Shown: positions 1 to 8,346 of the stretch, in pieces | Layout: every line of letters begins with the position of its first letter | How positions within the stretch are numbered: position 1 is the stretch's first letter | NCBI GenBank assembly: GCA_030248195.1 | Contig: JASAND010020041.1 | Location: 1 to 64,000, forward strand | Length of the DNA stretch: 64,000 nucleotides | Origin: Trissonchulus latispiculum | Lineage: Eukaryota > Nematoda > Enoplea > Enoplida > Ironidae | Direction: 5' to 3' | Notes under the pieces: model-generated | The model's database searches: none | What the model was told of the DNA's origin: nothing | What the model saw: the letters and a program-made list of their open reading frames with translations, nothing else | Program-made: the position numbers and the translations under genes

Positions 1-80
1 CAACTTGTTTTTGCTTTGTACAACCTGCCTACGAAGACTCATATGTATTTTACATGCGAAGAACTTTCTGTTTTCTTTAT
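1..80 (+). repeat. Remnant arm (R type) of composite element family A
   Basis: Bases 1-60 match the right arm at 3755-3832 (CCTGCCTACGAAGACTC and the following CATATGTATTTTACATGCGA). The outer hairpin and ACAAG end are degraded. It is the inner arm of a terminal block that continues left of the window, so element A must begin outside. Confidence 0.6.
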
Positions 81-116
81 TTTATATATGTATGTCTGAA
101 GTAGAATCTTTCAACA

Positions 117-650
117 TAGCAAGCGAGCCAACCACAGCCCTAACTTTTTTGATCGCCTAAGTCCCCACCCCACCCCACCACAGCACTCTATAGCCACTTT
201 GAGCATGCGGACTATGACAAAGTTGCTCCAGCTCGCTGAGGGCGTTCATTTGATACTCAAATTTGACCACTTTTGGAAAATTTCATTTTTTTGACCGAAA
301 ATCACCGCCTAAGACCCCACCCCCACCCCACCACAGGTGACCGACTCAAGAGCCACTTTGAGCATGCAATTCGGCGCACAAAAGTTGCTCAGCCTGCTGA
401 GGGCTATCATTTGATACCAAATTTCACCACTTCTTGAAAAATTTCATTTTTGACCGGAAAATCGCTTCAAGACCCCACTCCTACCCACCATGTACCACTT
501 TTTTGCCAGGCCACTTTGAGCATGCAATTCTATGACAAAAGTTGTTCAGCTCGCTGAGGGCTTCTCGATTTGATACCAAATTTGACCACTTTGGGTAAAT
601 TTCATTTTTGACCCCGATGACCTCCCACTTTCTGACCAATCTCCAGATGG
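117..650 (-). repeat. Diverged inverted copies of the 147-bp satellite (family A)
   Basis: About three and a half degenerate units lie in the opposite orientation to the array at 1879-2590. They are recognisable by TTTGATACCAAATTT, GCTCGCTGAGGGC and CACCCCACCACAG. Together with the other array they make the family A body an imperfect palindrome centred near 1.2 kb. Confidence 0.7.
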
Positions 651-900
651 CAAAAGGAACCAGCACAGCAAAATGTTTGAGGCAGCTAGCAAACCGACAT
701 GCTAGGAAATGAGCTTAAAAATCTAGAAAAACCAATTAGACAATGTTTTGGAGAGGCTATGTTGATGCCCCATATGGTGTTCCTGGAAGTCAGTACTGAA
801 TCGGGACCCCCAGACGGCAGAGTGGAACCAGCACAGCAAGAGGGGTAATGTGTGGGACTGCAAAACTGACACTGGGAATACGAGAGCTATGAGCACCAGA
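640..900 (-). repeat. Inverted copies of the 162-bp repeat (family A)
   Basis: Two degraded units carry AACCAGCACAGCAA and CCCAGACGGCAGAGTGG. They are the reverse complement of the units at 1490-1870. From 901 to about 1470 I see no gene, only a short (AT)n tract near 1077-1094 and diverged repeat sequence at the centre of the palindrome. Confidence 0.6.
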
Positions 901-1489
901 AAACTTTATAGACAAAGTTTCCATCCTCTGCACCACTTTCCTAAAAGTTATACTAAAAACGCTTACGAGGATGCTTTTTTTCCGAGCTGTCTCTTTTGAT
1001 GTCTCATAAGGGGTTTTTTTCTAGCATTTTAGAATCCACAGTTAGAAAAAGTTTAAAGCTTTCATAGATTCACCTCATATATATATATATATATTCTTGT
1101 AGTACTAAACAAAAATAAGAATGTAAGCTAGGTTTTATGCCTCCCGGAGCTGGAAAAAATTTTTGGCTGCGGGCCAAAGTCTGCCCAAACGCTAAAATGG
1201 CCAAAAAAGTATGCTTCAAAGGCGCCTTAATAAGTCAGATTGGGCTATATATGGGGTAATACTGACTATATGGTTAAACAGTACACATATCGGGGTCGTT
1301 CAAATGCTATATGATTTTCCGTCTCTGTGCGTAATTTTTCGGTACTGGCCGGCCAAAGTTGGTGAATTTTGGGTCGAACTTTGAACTTAATTTTTTCGCT
1401 TATTTTGCTACATGGGTGGCTCAAATTTTGCATACAAAGGTTTTTTTGAGACGGAGAATCGATTCCCGCTATCAATTTTGCTGCCCGAG

Positions 1490-1870
1490 TAGCCCAATTT
1501 GCTGGGCTGGTTCCACTTGACCGTCTGAGGGGTCAGTTCGGTAACCGCTTCCTGGAGGTCCATAGTAGGCTTTACTTTGCCTCTCCAAACTTTGTCTATA
1601 GGGGTTTTCTGGTGCGCACAGCTCATTCCCGGTGTTTGTTTTGCCGTCTGACCCACCCATCTTGCTGTGCTGGTTCCACTTTGCCGTCTGGAGGGTCCGG
1701 TCGGTACCGACTTCCGGGAACACCATATAGGGCTGTACATAGCCTCTCAAAACATTGTCTATAGGGGTTTTCTGGTGCGCCCAGCTCATTCCTGGCATCC
1801 GTTTTGCCGTCTGACCCACTCATCTTGCTGTGCTGGTTCCACTTTGCCATCTGGAGGGTCATGTCGGTCG
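1490..1870 (+). repeat. Tandem repeat, about 162-bp period, 2-3 units
   Basis: The phrase TGGTTCCACTT recurs at about 1508, 1671 and 1833 (spacings 163 and 162). Each unit also contains CTATAGGGGTTTTCTGGTGCG. The long shadow ORFs here come from the repeat. The array abuts the 147-bp array and is mirrored at 640-900. Confidence 0.75.
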
Positions 1871-1878
1871 GATGTCAT

Positions 1879-2590
1879 GGGGTCAAAAATGAAATTTTTC
1901 AAAAGTGGTCAAATTTGGTATCAAATGAAAGCCCTCAGCGAGCTGAGCAACTTTTGTCATAGAACTGCATGCTCAAAGTGGCTATAGAGTGCTGTGGTGG
2001 GGTGGGGTGGGGACTTAGGCGATTTTCGGTCAAAAATGAAATTTTCCAAAAGTGGTCACATTTTGTATCAAATGAAAGCTCTCAGCGAGCTGAGCAACTT
2101 TTGTCATAGAACTACATGCTCAAAGTGGCTATAGAGTGCTGTGGTGGGGTGGGGTGGGGACTTAGGCGATTTTCGGTCAAAAATGAAATTTTCCAAAAGT
2201 GGTCAAATTTGGTATCAAGTGAACGCCCTCAGCGAGCTGAGCAACTTTTGTCATAGAACTGCATGCTCAAAGTGGCTATAGAGTGCTGTGGTGGGGTGGG
2301 GTGGGGACTTAGGCGATTTTGGGTCAAAAATGAAATTTTTCAAAGGTGGTCAAATTTGGTATCAAGTGAAAGCCCTCAGCGAGCTGAGCAACTTTTGTCA
2401 TAGAACTGCATGCTCAAAGTGTCTATAGAGTGCTGTGGTGGGGTGGGGTGGGGACTTAGGCGATTTTCGGTCAAAAATGAAATTTTTCAAAAATGGTCAA
2501 ATTTGGTACCAAATGAAAGCCCTGAGCGAGCTGAGCAACATTTGTCATAGAACTGCATGCTCAAAGTGGTTGTGCAGGGCTGTGGTTGGC
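1879..2590 (+). repeat. 147-bp tandem satellite, about five units (family A)
   Basis: GGTCAAAAATGAAATTTT starts at 1881, 2028, 2175, 2322 and 2469, a spacing of exactly 147 bp each time. Every unit contains GGTATCAAATGAAAGC, CAGCGAGCTGAGCAAC and a G-rich GGTGGGGTGGGGTGGGGA stretch. The units are highly similar, so the array is recent or homogenised. A relative with 148-149-bp spacing sits in family C at 6521-6990. Confidence 0.9.
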
Positions 2591-2657
2591 TCGCTTGCTA
2601 CTGTTGAAAGATATCTATACATACCTTCAGGAGCATACATATATAAAATAATAGAAA

Positions 2658-3193
2658 ACAAGAACAAAAAGTGCTCCTTCGTCGCATGTAAAATACATAT
2701 GAGTCTTCGTAGGCAGGTTGTACATAAGCAAAAACTAGCCTGTAAAATACATATGAGTTCCGTAGGGAGGTTGTAAATTAAGGAAAACAAGTTGGATCCG
2801 CTTAACATATGAGCCTGTCCTATAACGAGGCTCATATTGGCGTCACAGTACATTCCACATTAAAGCCTCATTAAAGAACCTCCGCTTCATCCTCATTACG
2901 GAGAAATGAATAGACGTGGCCCAGAAGAAATGGACTGAAGTGAACTACGACTGCTCAAGCTGAACTGTACATGCAACCTGATGTTTTCTGAAACACTATG
3001 GCACACCTCTCTAATGCATTCTCGAAACACTTTCACATTATACACACGCAGAATGTGTTCCCACTTGGCTGTGAGTCAGAGCGCCTCATGGCGTACCGTA
3101 TTGAGCATATGCACACTATAATGACTGATCAACATTATGAAGGATAATTTGTAATGAAAAGCTTTATGCAGTATATATGTATTTATATAAAAG

Positions 3194-3231
<38 letters not shown>

Positions 3232-3832
3232 GCAAATTATTCGTATTATGACATACGCCAATATGAGCCTCGTTGTAGGACAGGCTCATATGTTAAGCGG
3301 ATCCAACTTGTTTTCCATAATTTACAACCTCCCTACGGAACTCATATGTATTTTACAGGCTGGCTTTTTCCTAGGCAAAAATTTCTGGGGGGGAAGTCTG
3401 GGGGGGGTCCCCCCCCCCAGGTCTGGGGGGGGCTCGGATTTCTGGGGGGGAAGAAAAATGTCTAAAAATAGCTATTTTTTGCTGCTGAGCTAAAAAATTC
3501 ACTATTTTTAACTTAAATTTAAGCTTAAAATAGCTAAAAAATGCTTAAAAATGGGTAAAAATCCGGCGAAGCCGGAAAAAATTTTCAAAATTTGCCCTAA
3601 AAACCCTATTTTTCCGGGCACTTTAGGGTAGGGGGTGGGTTCTGGGGGGGGAAGGCCCGAATCCTGGGGGGGGGGCGAGCCAAGTCTGGGGGGGGGGCCG
3701 GATTTCTGGGGGGGGGCCCCCACCCCCCCCTGTAGGAAAAAGCCAGACAGGCTAGTTTTTGCTTATGTACAACCTGCCTACGAAGACTCATATGTATTTT
3801 ACATGCGACGAAGGAGCACTTTTTGTTCTTGT
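2658..3832. mobile_element. Terminal block of composite element family A (L arm, spacer, R arm)
   Basis: The left arm runs 2658-2846 and begins ACAAGAACAAAAAGTGCTCC. Its inverted copy runs 3255-3832 and ends in TTGTTCTTGT, interrupted by a 387-bp MITE. Within the arm a module (CATATGAG, then AGGTTGTA, then a CTAG/CAAG-like end) occurs twice and closes with an inner hairpin CATATGAGCC...GGCTCATAT. The spacer of about 400 bp holds a (TA)n tract at about 3195-3230 and no gene. The layout matches families B and C although the sequences are strongly diverged. Confidence 0.75.
3360..3746. mobile_element. 387-bp MITE with CTGGCTTTTTCCTA termini and 5-bp TSD
   Basis: The ends CTGGCTTTTTCCTA and TAGGAAAAAGCCAG are perfect 14-bp inverted repeats. 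They are flanked by ACAGG at 3355-3359 and 3747-3751, read as a 5-bp target-site duplication in the R arm of family A. The unfilled site is visible in the L arm near 2735. The interior has long poly-G/poly-C runs and a CCGGCGAAGCCGG hairpin at 3563-3575. A larger relative lies at 22828-26461. Confidence 0.85.
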
Positions 3833-3937
3833 GGGAAAATTCTTGTAGTTTGAAGAATGGCAACCCCTACGGATTATTTTCATGTATTTATGACTTCTCT
3901 GGACTGTAGCAATGGAGAGTATATATACTTTGTGATT

Positions 3938-4840
3938 AATTTACTGGGGAAAAAGCCAAGTTCGGGAAAAAAGCCACTTTGGTCGAAGCATATCCTGAAG
4001 GCCTAGACCAATTCTGAGTGTTCCATCATATTCAGCGTCGCTTATTTATATACCCTAGGTTAGTTGCATACCGAGGCAAATTTTCTTCGTAAAGCATTAA
4101 AAACAACTTTTGAGTTTGCAGCATATATAAACTGGCTAGGTTTCATCGAATATAACGTAAACATACAATTTTTTAAAAAACTTGCTAAAGCGATGGCTAA
4201 CTACAAAATAGTGTTTTCCTATGAATTCGTAATGCTCTTTTTGGCCAAATGTGTCCGTTTCGGGATGAAATGTGGTGTGTAGCGGTCAAAATGACTGACG
4301 TGACATATTAGCCCAAAAGTTGCTCATTTCAGGAACTAAGTACATACAAACGGTGTTGCTTTGTAAAACTTGAATTGCTGATTATTTTCAAAACAGTTAT
4401 AATCTCAAAAATCTAGGAAAACTGCTTAATATGGGTCTAGCAAGCGACTGGCTTTTTTCCGGTAGGTCAAAATCATCGTGAAAAAGCCACACCTGCGTAG
4501 ATACCACGTGACGTCGTAAATTGTTTACATTTGTATGAAAACAAAGCCAGACATGTTCCCACTTGATTGCAGTAGAAATTATTCAGATAGCGCTATTGAC
4601 ACTAAAGTTATGAATTTTTGAAACATTACCGTTTTCCCGCCTTTTCAGGAACAAAGTTTACCAAAAAATGTCGACCCTGCTGTTGACTGTAGAGGAGAGC
4701 CAGAGAGCTAAAAATCATCGTGTGGGCTTATATTGAGGTCGTCATTCAACTTACCAAATATTACTGCAATAGGTTCACCCGTTAGGTCACGGCGGTCGTG
4801 GTTTTTCCCCCGAAATTTTGACGTGGCTTTTTTCCCGATT
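3938..4840. repeat. Probable transposon remnant with GGGAAAAAAGCCAC ends
   Basis: GGGGAAAAAGCCA and GGGAAAAAAGCCAC near 3952-3982 are matched in inverse by GTGGTTTTTCCCCCG and GTGGCTTTTTTCCCG near 4798-4836, with internal copies near 4449 and 4475. No coding region is convincing and no TSD was found. From 4841 to 4967 I see nothing further. Confidence 0.4.
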
Positions 4841-4967
4841 GACTATATACGGAGTAAACACATCCGTCCTCTACTAAGGCTCTTTAAGACATCGGAGTTG
4901 CTGACAGGAACTTAATTTTTATCATACGTAATTAATTAAGTGGAAATGTCTACGCAAGGCTAAAATT

Positions 4968-5515
4968 TTGGGAAGTTTATGCAGAGCTCCGACAAAGGTG
5001 CGGAAGTTTCAAAATCGTGCTGAAATTTGCATGTTTTTCGCAAAAAGCACGGGATTGGTGTCTTCTTCATCTTCGTCATCTTCATTGCTTCGCTGTTGTA
5101 CGTATACACGCATCATAGGGGTCGCGGTAGCCAGCGGGTGCGAAACGGTGGCCCCTACTCTTCCCTTCCCAGAGAAGGCATCTCCTGTACCCTCCCAAAG
5201 AGAGACCCAGGCCTCCCCCTATCCGAGCGACTATCCGATCGCCTTTTTTGTTGCCGGTCCAGGTAGACCCGCCTTCTGGAACCGGCTGCTTCTCATGGCG
5301 GAGGATGCTGAACCAAACCTAGGGCCTACCCAATGGCCTTGTGGTATCTGCTCCCTAAATGTTAACAGAAGAGACTACTCAATTCAGTGCGCTCAGTGTG
5401 CTATCTGGCACCATCGAAAGTGTACTTTCGGTCAGTACACTGGAAGTCGAAAGTGTACTTTGGCTGGACGGTCAGTCGTATACGGTCACTCGTGAATGTT
5501 TCCTGGTCTTGCCCA
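4968..5515 (+). pseudogene. Broken LINE ORF fragment: 2A-like motif followed by a PHD finger
   Basis: The reading frame 4968-5495 encodes a segment ending in a hydrophobic stretch and DAEPNLGPT, very like the D-x-E-x-N-P-G-P core of 2A ribosome-skipping peptides, with Leu in place of the second-last Pro. Directly after it comes a PHD-type zinc finger (CGICS, then CAQCAIWHHRKC). The closing WSCPRC lies in a different frame near 5500, so a frameshift separates the two halves. Arrangements of 2A plus a PHD finger are known from the N-termini of CR1-like non-LTR retrotransposon proteins. No endonuclease or RT follows, so this is a truncated 5' fragment. A microsatellite of TATT units at about 5664-5694 follows. 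Confidence 0.55.
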
Positions 5516-5709
5516 AGGTGCCCAATGACCCAGCATCCCCAACCCGCGGCGCACCCCTCCCGCGACTGCCTTTGCTGCTACTGCTGCGGCTGCCAACCAA
5601 CCGCAGCCTCCAGCACCGCCCCCCAGACCCCCACTGTAGTGCAAAAACAGAATCTTCAAAGCAAGTATATATATATTTATTTATTTATTTAACGTTGCGC
5701 ATACTGCAA

Positions 5710-5772
5710 TATCGTTTATAAAGACCAAGTAAACGATATATTATGTAGGGGCGCGATAGCGCCCCTACATAA
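5710..5772. repeat. Paired hairpins at the end of composite element C
   Basis: There are two adjacent perfect palindromes. ATATCGTTTA pairs with TAAACGATAT (5710-5739). TTATGTAGGGGCGC pairs with GCGCCCCTACATAA around a GATA loop (5741-5772). The second has a counterpart with changed stem sequence at 25849-25883, next to homologous flanks. I read it as the end opposite the ACAAG arm. Confidence 0.7.
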
Positions 5773-6460
5773 TATGGGTATAAAGGCGTCTGCGCGGCCC
5801 CCTGGAGACAGTGTTGGCCTGGTGCCAGCTAATTAGAGGTCCGGGAGGGGTAAAAAGGTTACCATCGTAAAGTACTCGAGCAGTACTACAAGTATCACCA
5901 TACTTTTGGTTAAAATTCCAGACTTCGAAATTTTGCACTAGGCGGGAGTTACCGTGCGTTTGTTTTTTTTTCTCGGTTAATAACGCTTTTCGGAAGTGCA
6001 TATGTCAGGCAGTGTTGGAACGATATGGGCATTTTGGCCCAATACTACTATTATATGTTGGTAGGCAGGGTCCTCCCATGCAACCTTTTTTTGGTCATTT
6101 TGGCACCTGGCCAATTTTGGCTCTGTGCCAAGGCCTCAAAGTCGGACTTTCGCTATTTTGGCACTTCGGTTGTGATCGACTTTTTTTCACAGGTTAGCAG
6201 CTAGATCGGTTTGGTTTGTTTTATTTGAATATTTCGGACTATGCGCGGAATGTAACGAGGGGGATTTTTTAATTTCGCTCTGGACCTTTCAGGAGATGGG
6301 CCCAAAATTTGCATTTTTTCACCTGTTTTGGCGAAAATTTTCTAAGTCCCACTTTTACTAGAAATGGCCTAAAAGTCACTAAAAATGGCGTTTTTCGGCC
6401 TTGGGGTAGTAGTACCCATATATAGTAAATTGGGGTCGCTGAAAACGATGAGCATACTGC
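5773..6460 (+). repeat. D unit of composite element C
   Basis: This roughly 700-bp segment is homologous in inverse to 25150-25849. Shared landmarks are AATATGGGT-TAAA-GGC beside the hairpin, GTGCCAGCTAA, AGTACTACAAGT, CGTTTGTTTTTTTT and, at the far side, GGGGTCGCTGAAAACGATGAG. It has no convincing ORF. In both copies it lies between the GC hairpin and the satellite array. Confidence 0.7.
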
Positions 6461-6520
6461 TGAGGTCGGTGGATGTGACCCCTGACCCACAGCGCCCACC
6501 CACAGTGGGTCCGGTGTGGG

Positions 6521-6990
6521 TCAAAAATGAAAGTCTTCAAAAGTGGTCAAATTTGGTATCAAATGAAAGCCCTTGACGAGGCGATCAACTTTTGTCATTA
6601 TGCCACCCACAAAAAGTGGCCCACCGACCTGTGGGTGGGTGCCCCACCCACTGTGGGTCCAGTGTGGGTCAAAAATGAAAGTCAGCAAAAGTGGTCAAGT
6701 TTGGTATCAAATGAAAGCCCTTGGCGAGGCGATCAACTTTTGTCATTATGCCACCCACAAAAAGTGGCCCCACCGACCTGTGGGTGGGTGCCCCACCCAC
6801 TGTGGGTCCGGTGTGGGTCAAAAATGAAAGTCTTCAAAAGTGGCCAAGTTTGGTATCAAATGAAAGCCCTTGGCGAGGCGATCAACTTTTGTCATTATAC
6901 CACCCACAAAAAGTGGCTCCACCGACCGGTGGGTGGGTGGCCGGCGTGGGTCAAAGATTAAAATCTTCAAAAGTGGTCATGTTTGGTATC
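6521..6990 (+). repeat. About 148-bp satellite of element C, 3-4 units
   Basis: TCAAAAATGAAAGTC starts at 6521, 6669 and 6818, with a weaker start at 6951 (spacings 148, 149 and 133). The core TTTGGTATCAAATGAAAGCC is shared with the 147-bp satellite of family A, so the satellites are homologous across subfamilies. A single diverged unit recurs at about 14400-14520. Confidence 0.85.
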
Positions 6991-7276
6991 AAATGAAAGC
7001 CCATTTGCTCACATTTGCCCTGCCTATTGCATTGTTCAAGCTCCTTATCTGCGTTAGCTCACTGCTGGAAAGGGAACCTTTAAAATGACAGAAGGACAAG
7101 TAATAAAAATGCTCCTCCGGAGCATGAAAAAGTAATATGGGTAGTGGTGAGGTTGTAAAATCAAGAGAGGACTAGTCTTAAAAATGCTTAATATGGGGCT
7201 AGGTTCAAAAAAGAAGAGGACTAGGTTGTGGGCGAATTAATATGGGCACAGCTTCGCCGAGCAACCCATATTCGCG

Positions 7277-8190
7277 GGCTTTCACGCTTCGCCATGGCGA
7301 TTGCCATATATATACAAAGCAATTAATGTCAGTCAATAATTACAATTCCAGCAGTTATATATACGTAAACTATATAGCGCGGCGGGAAAAAAACCCAATC
7401 CGATATGCGGGAAAAAACCCCATCGCCAGTGTGAGTCACCCATATGAGCTAGATCGGATTTTAATAGCCTATCTTAAAGAGCGTCCAAAACTACCCTAGA
7501 GGATGTATTATTGTAGCTCCCGCTGCCTCCCAGCAAATTTTTTGGGACTTTGAAAATTTTGGAATTTTTGGTCCCAACATGGGGGTCAGACAGGGTCAAC
7601 TTTGGGGGGTCACCCTGAACTACTGGAAAGACCTAGCCCAAAACGGATAACAGTTTCACAGAGGATATGTCTCGAACTTCACGACGGTGTATGCAATTTG
7701 GCTCTAGTACCTGTGGTGCGACCTGGGGGTGACCTAGACTCGGCGGGAAAAAAAACCCATGTGCGGGGAAAAAACCCAAATTTCAAAATGAAATTTTTTT
7801 CTAACCATTAGCAGCAAAGGAAAAATTCATGCATTCCCTAGCTCAGTAGAGCCTCCTGTTTAATTTAGTATAGATTTTACCTAGGTTCGACCTTCTATGT
7901 GTGGTCCAGGTGGCCAAAATCTGAGATGGTGCCATTTTCAAGCCAAATTTTCAAATTTCGCCAAAAATCGCTAATTTTTCACTAAAATAGGTCGGGTTTG
8001 GCTTTAAATGCAATAAAAACACGTTTTCTATGCGATAGGATGCTTAAACTGCAGAAATTAAGCAAATTTCAAAAATTTCCAAAATTTGCCTATGTTTACG
8101 TGTTAAACATACGAAATTTTTAAAAAAATCGGAGAATTTTTGAAAAAAATATTATTTTTGTTTTGGGGAAAAAAACCCTTTTGATGGGAG
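7277..8190. repeat. Left half of the element C spacer, no gene
   Basis: AT-rich sequence with five GGG-A(6-8)-CCC motifs, a GCTTCGC mini-hairpin site near 7285 and tracts homologous to 12400-13500 in inverse. Short ORFs here show no recognisable domain. Confidence 0.55.
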
Positions 8191-8191
8191 A

Positions 8192-8216
8192 CAAGACAAG
8201 ACAAGACAAGACAAGA
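8192..8216 (-). repeat. 3' terminal microsatellite (TTGTC)n of the LINE
   Basis: Four to five tandem ACAAG units on the + strand, directly downstream of the LINE 3' UTR. They mark its 3' terminus and orientation. Confidence 0.8.
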
Positions 8217-8346
8217 GTTTACTTGAAAGAAATTGAAAATTTATTAGTACAAATACAGGTTACACACAAAGAAAATATTATATTCGCACTATAATTAACA
8301 AATTTTACAAATCAATCAAGAAGGACGGGAAAAAGACCGGCGCCGG

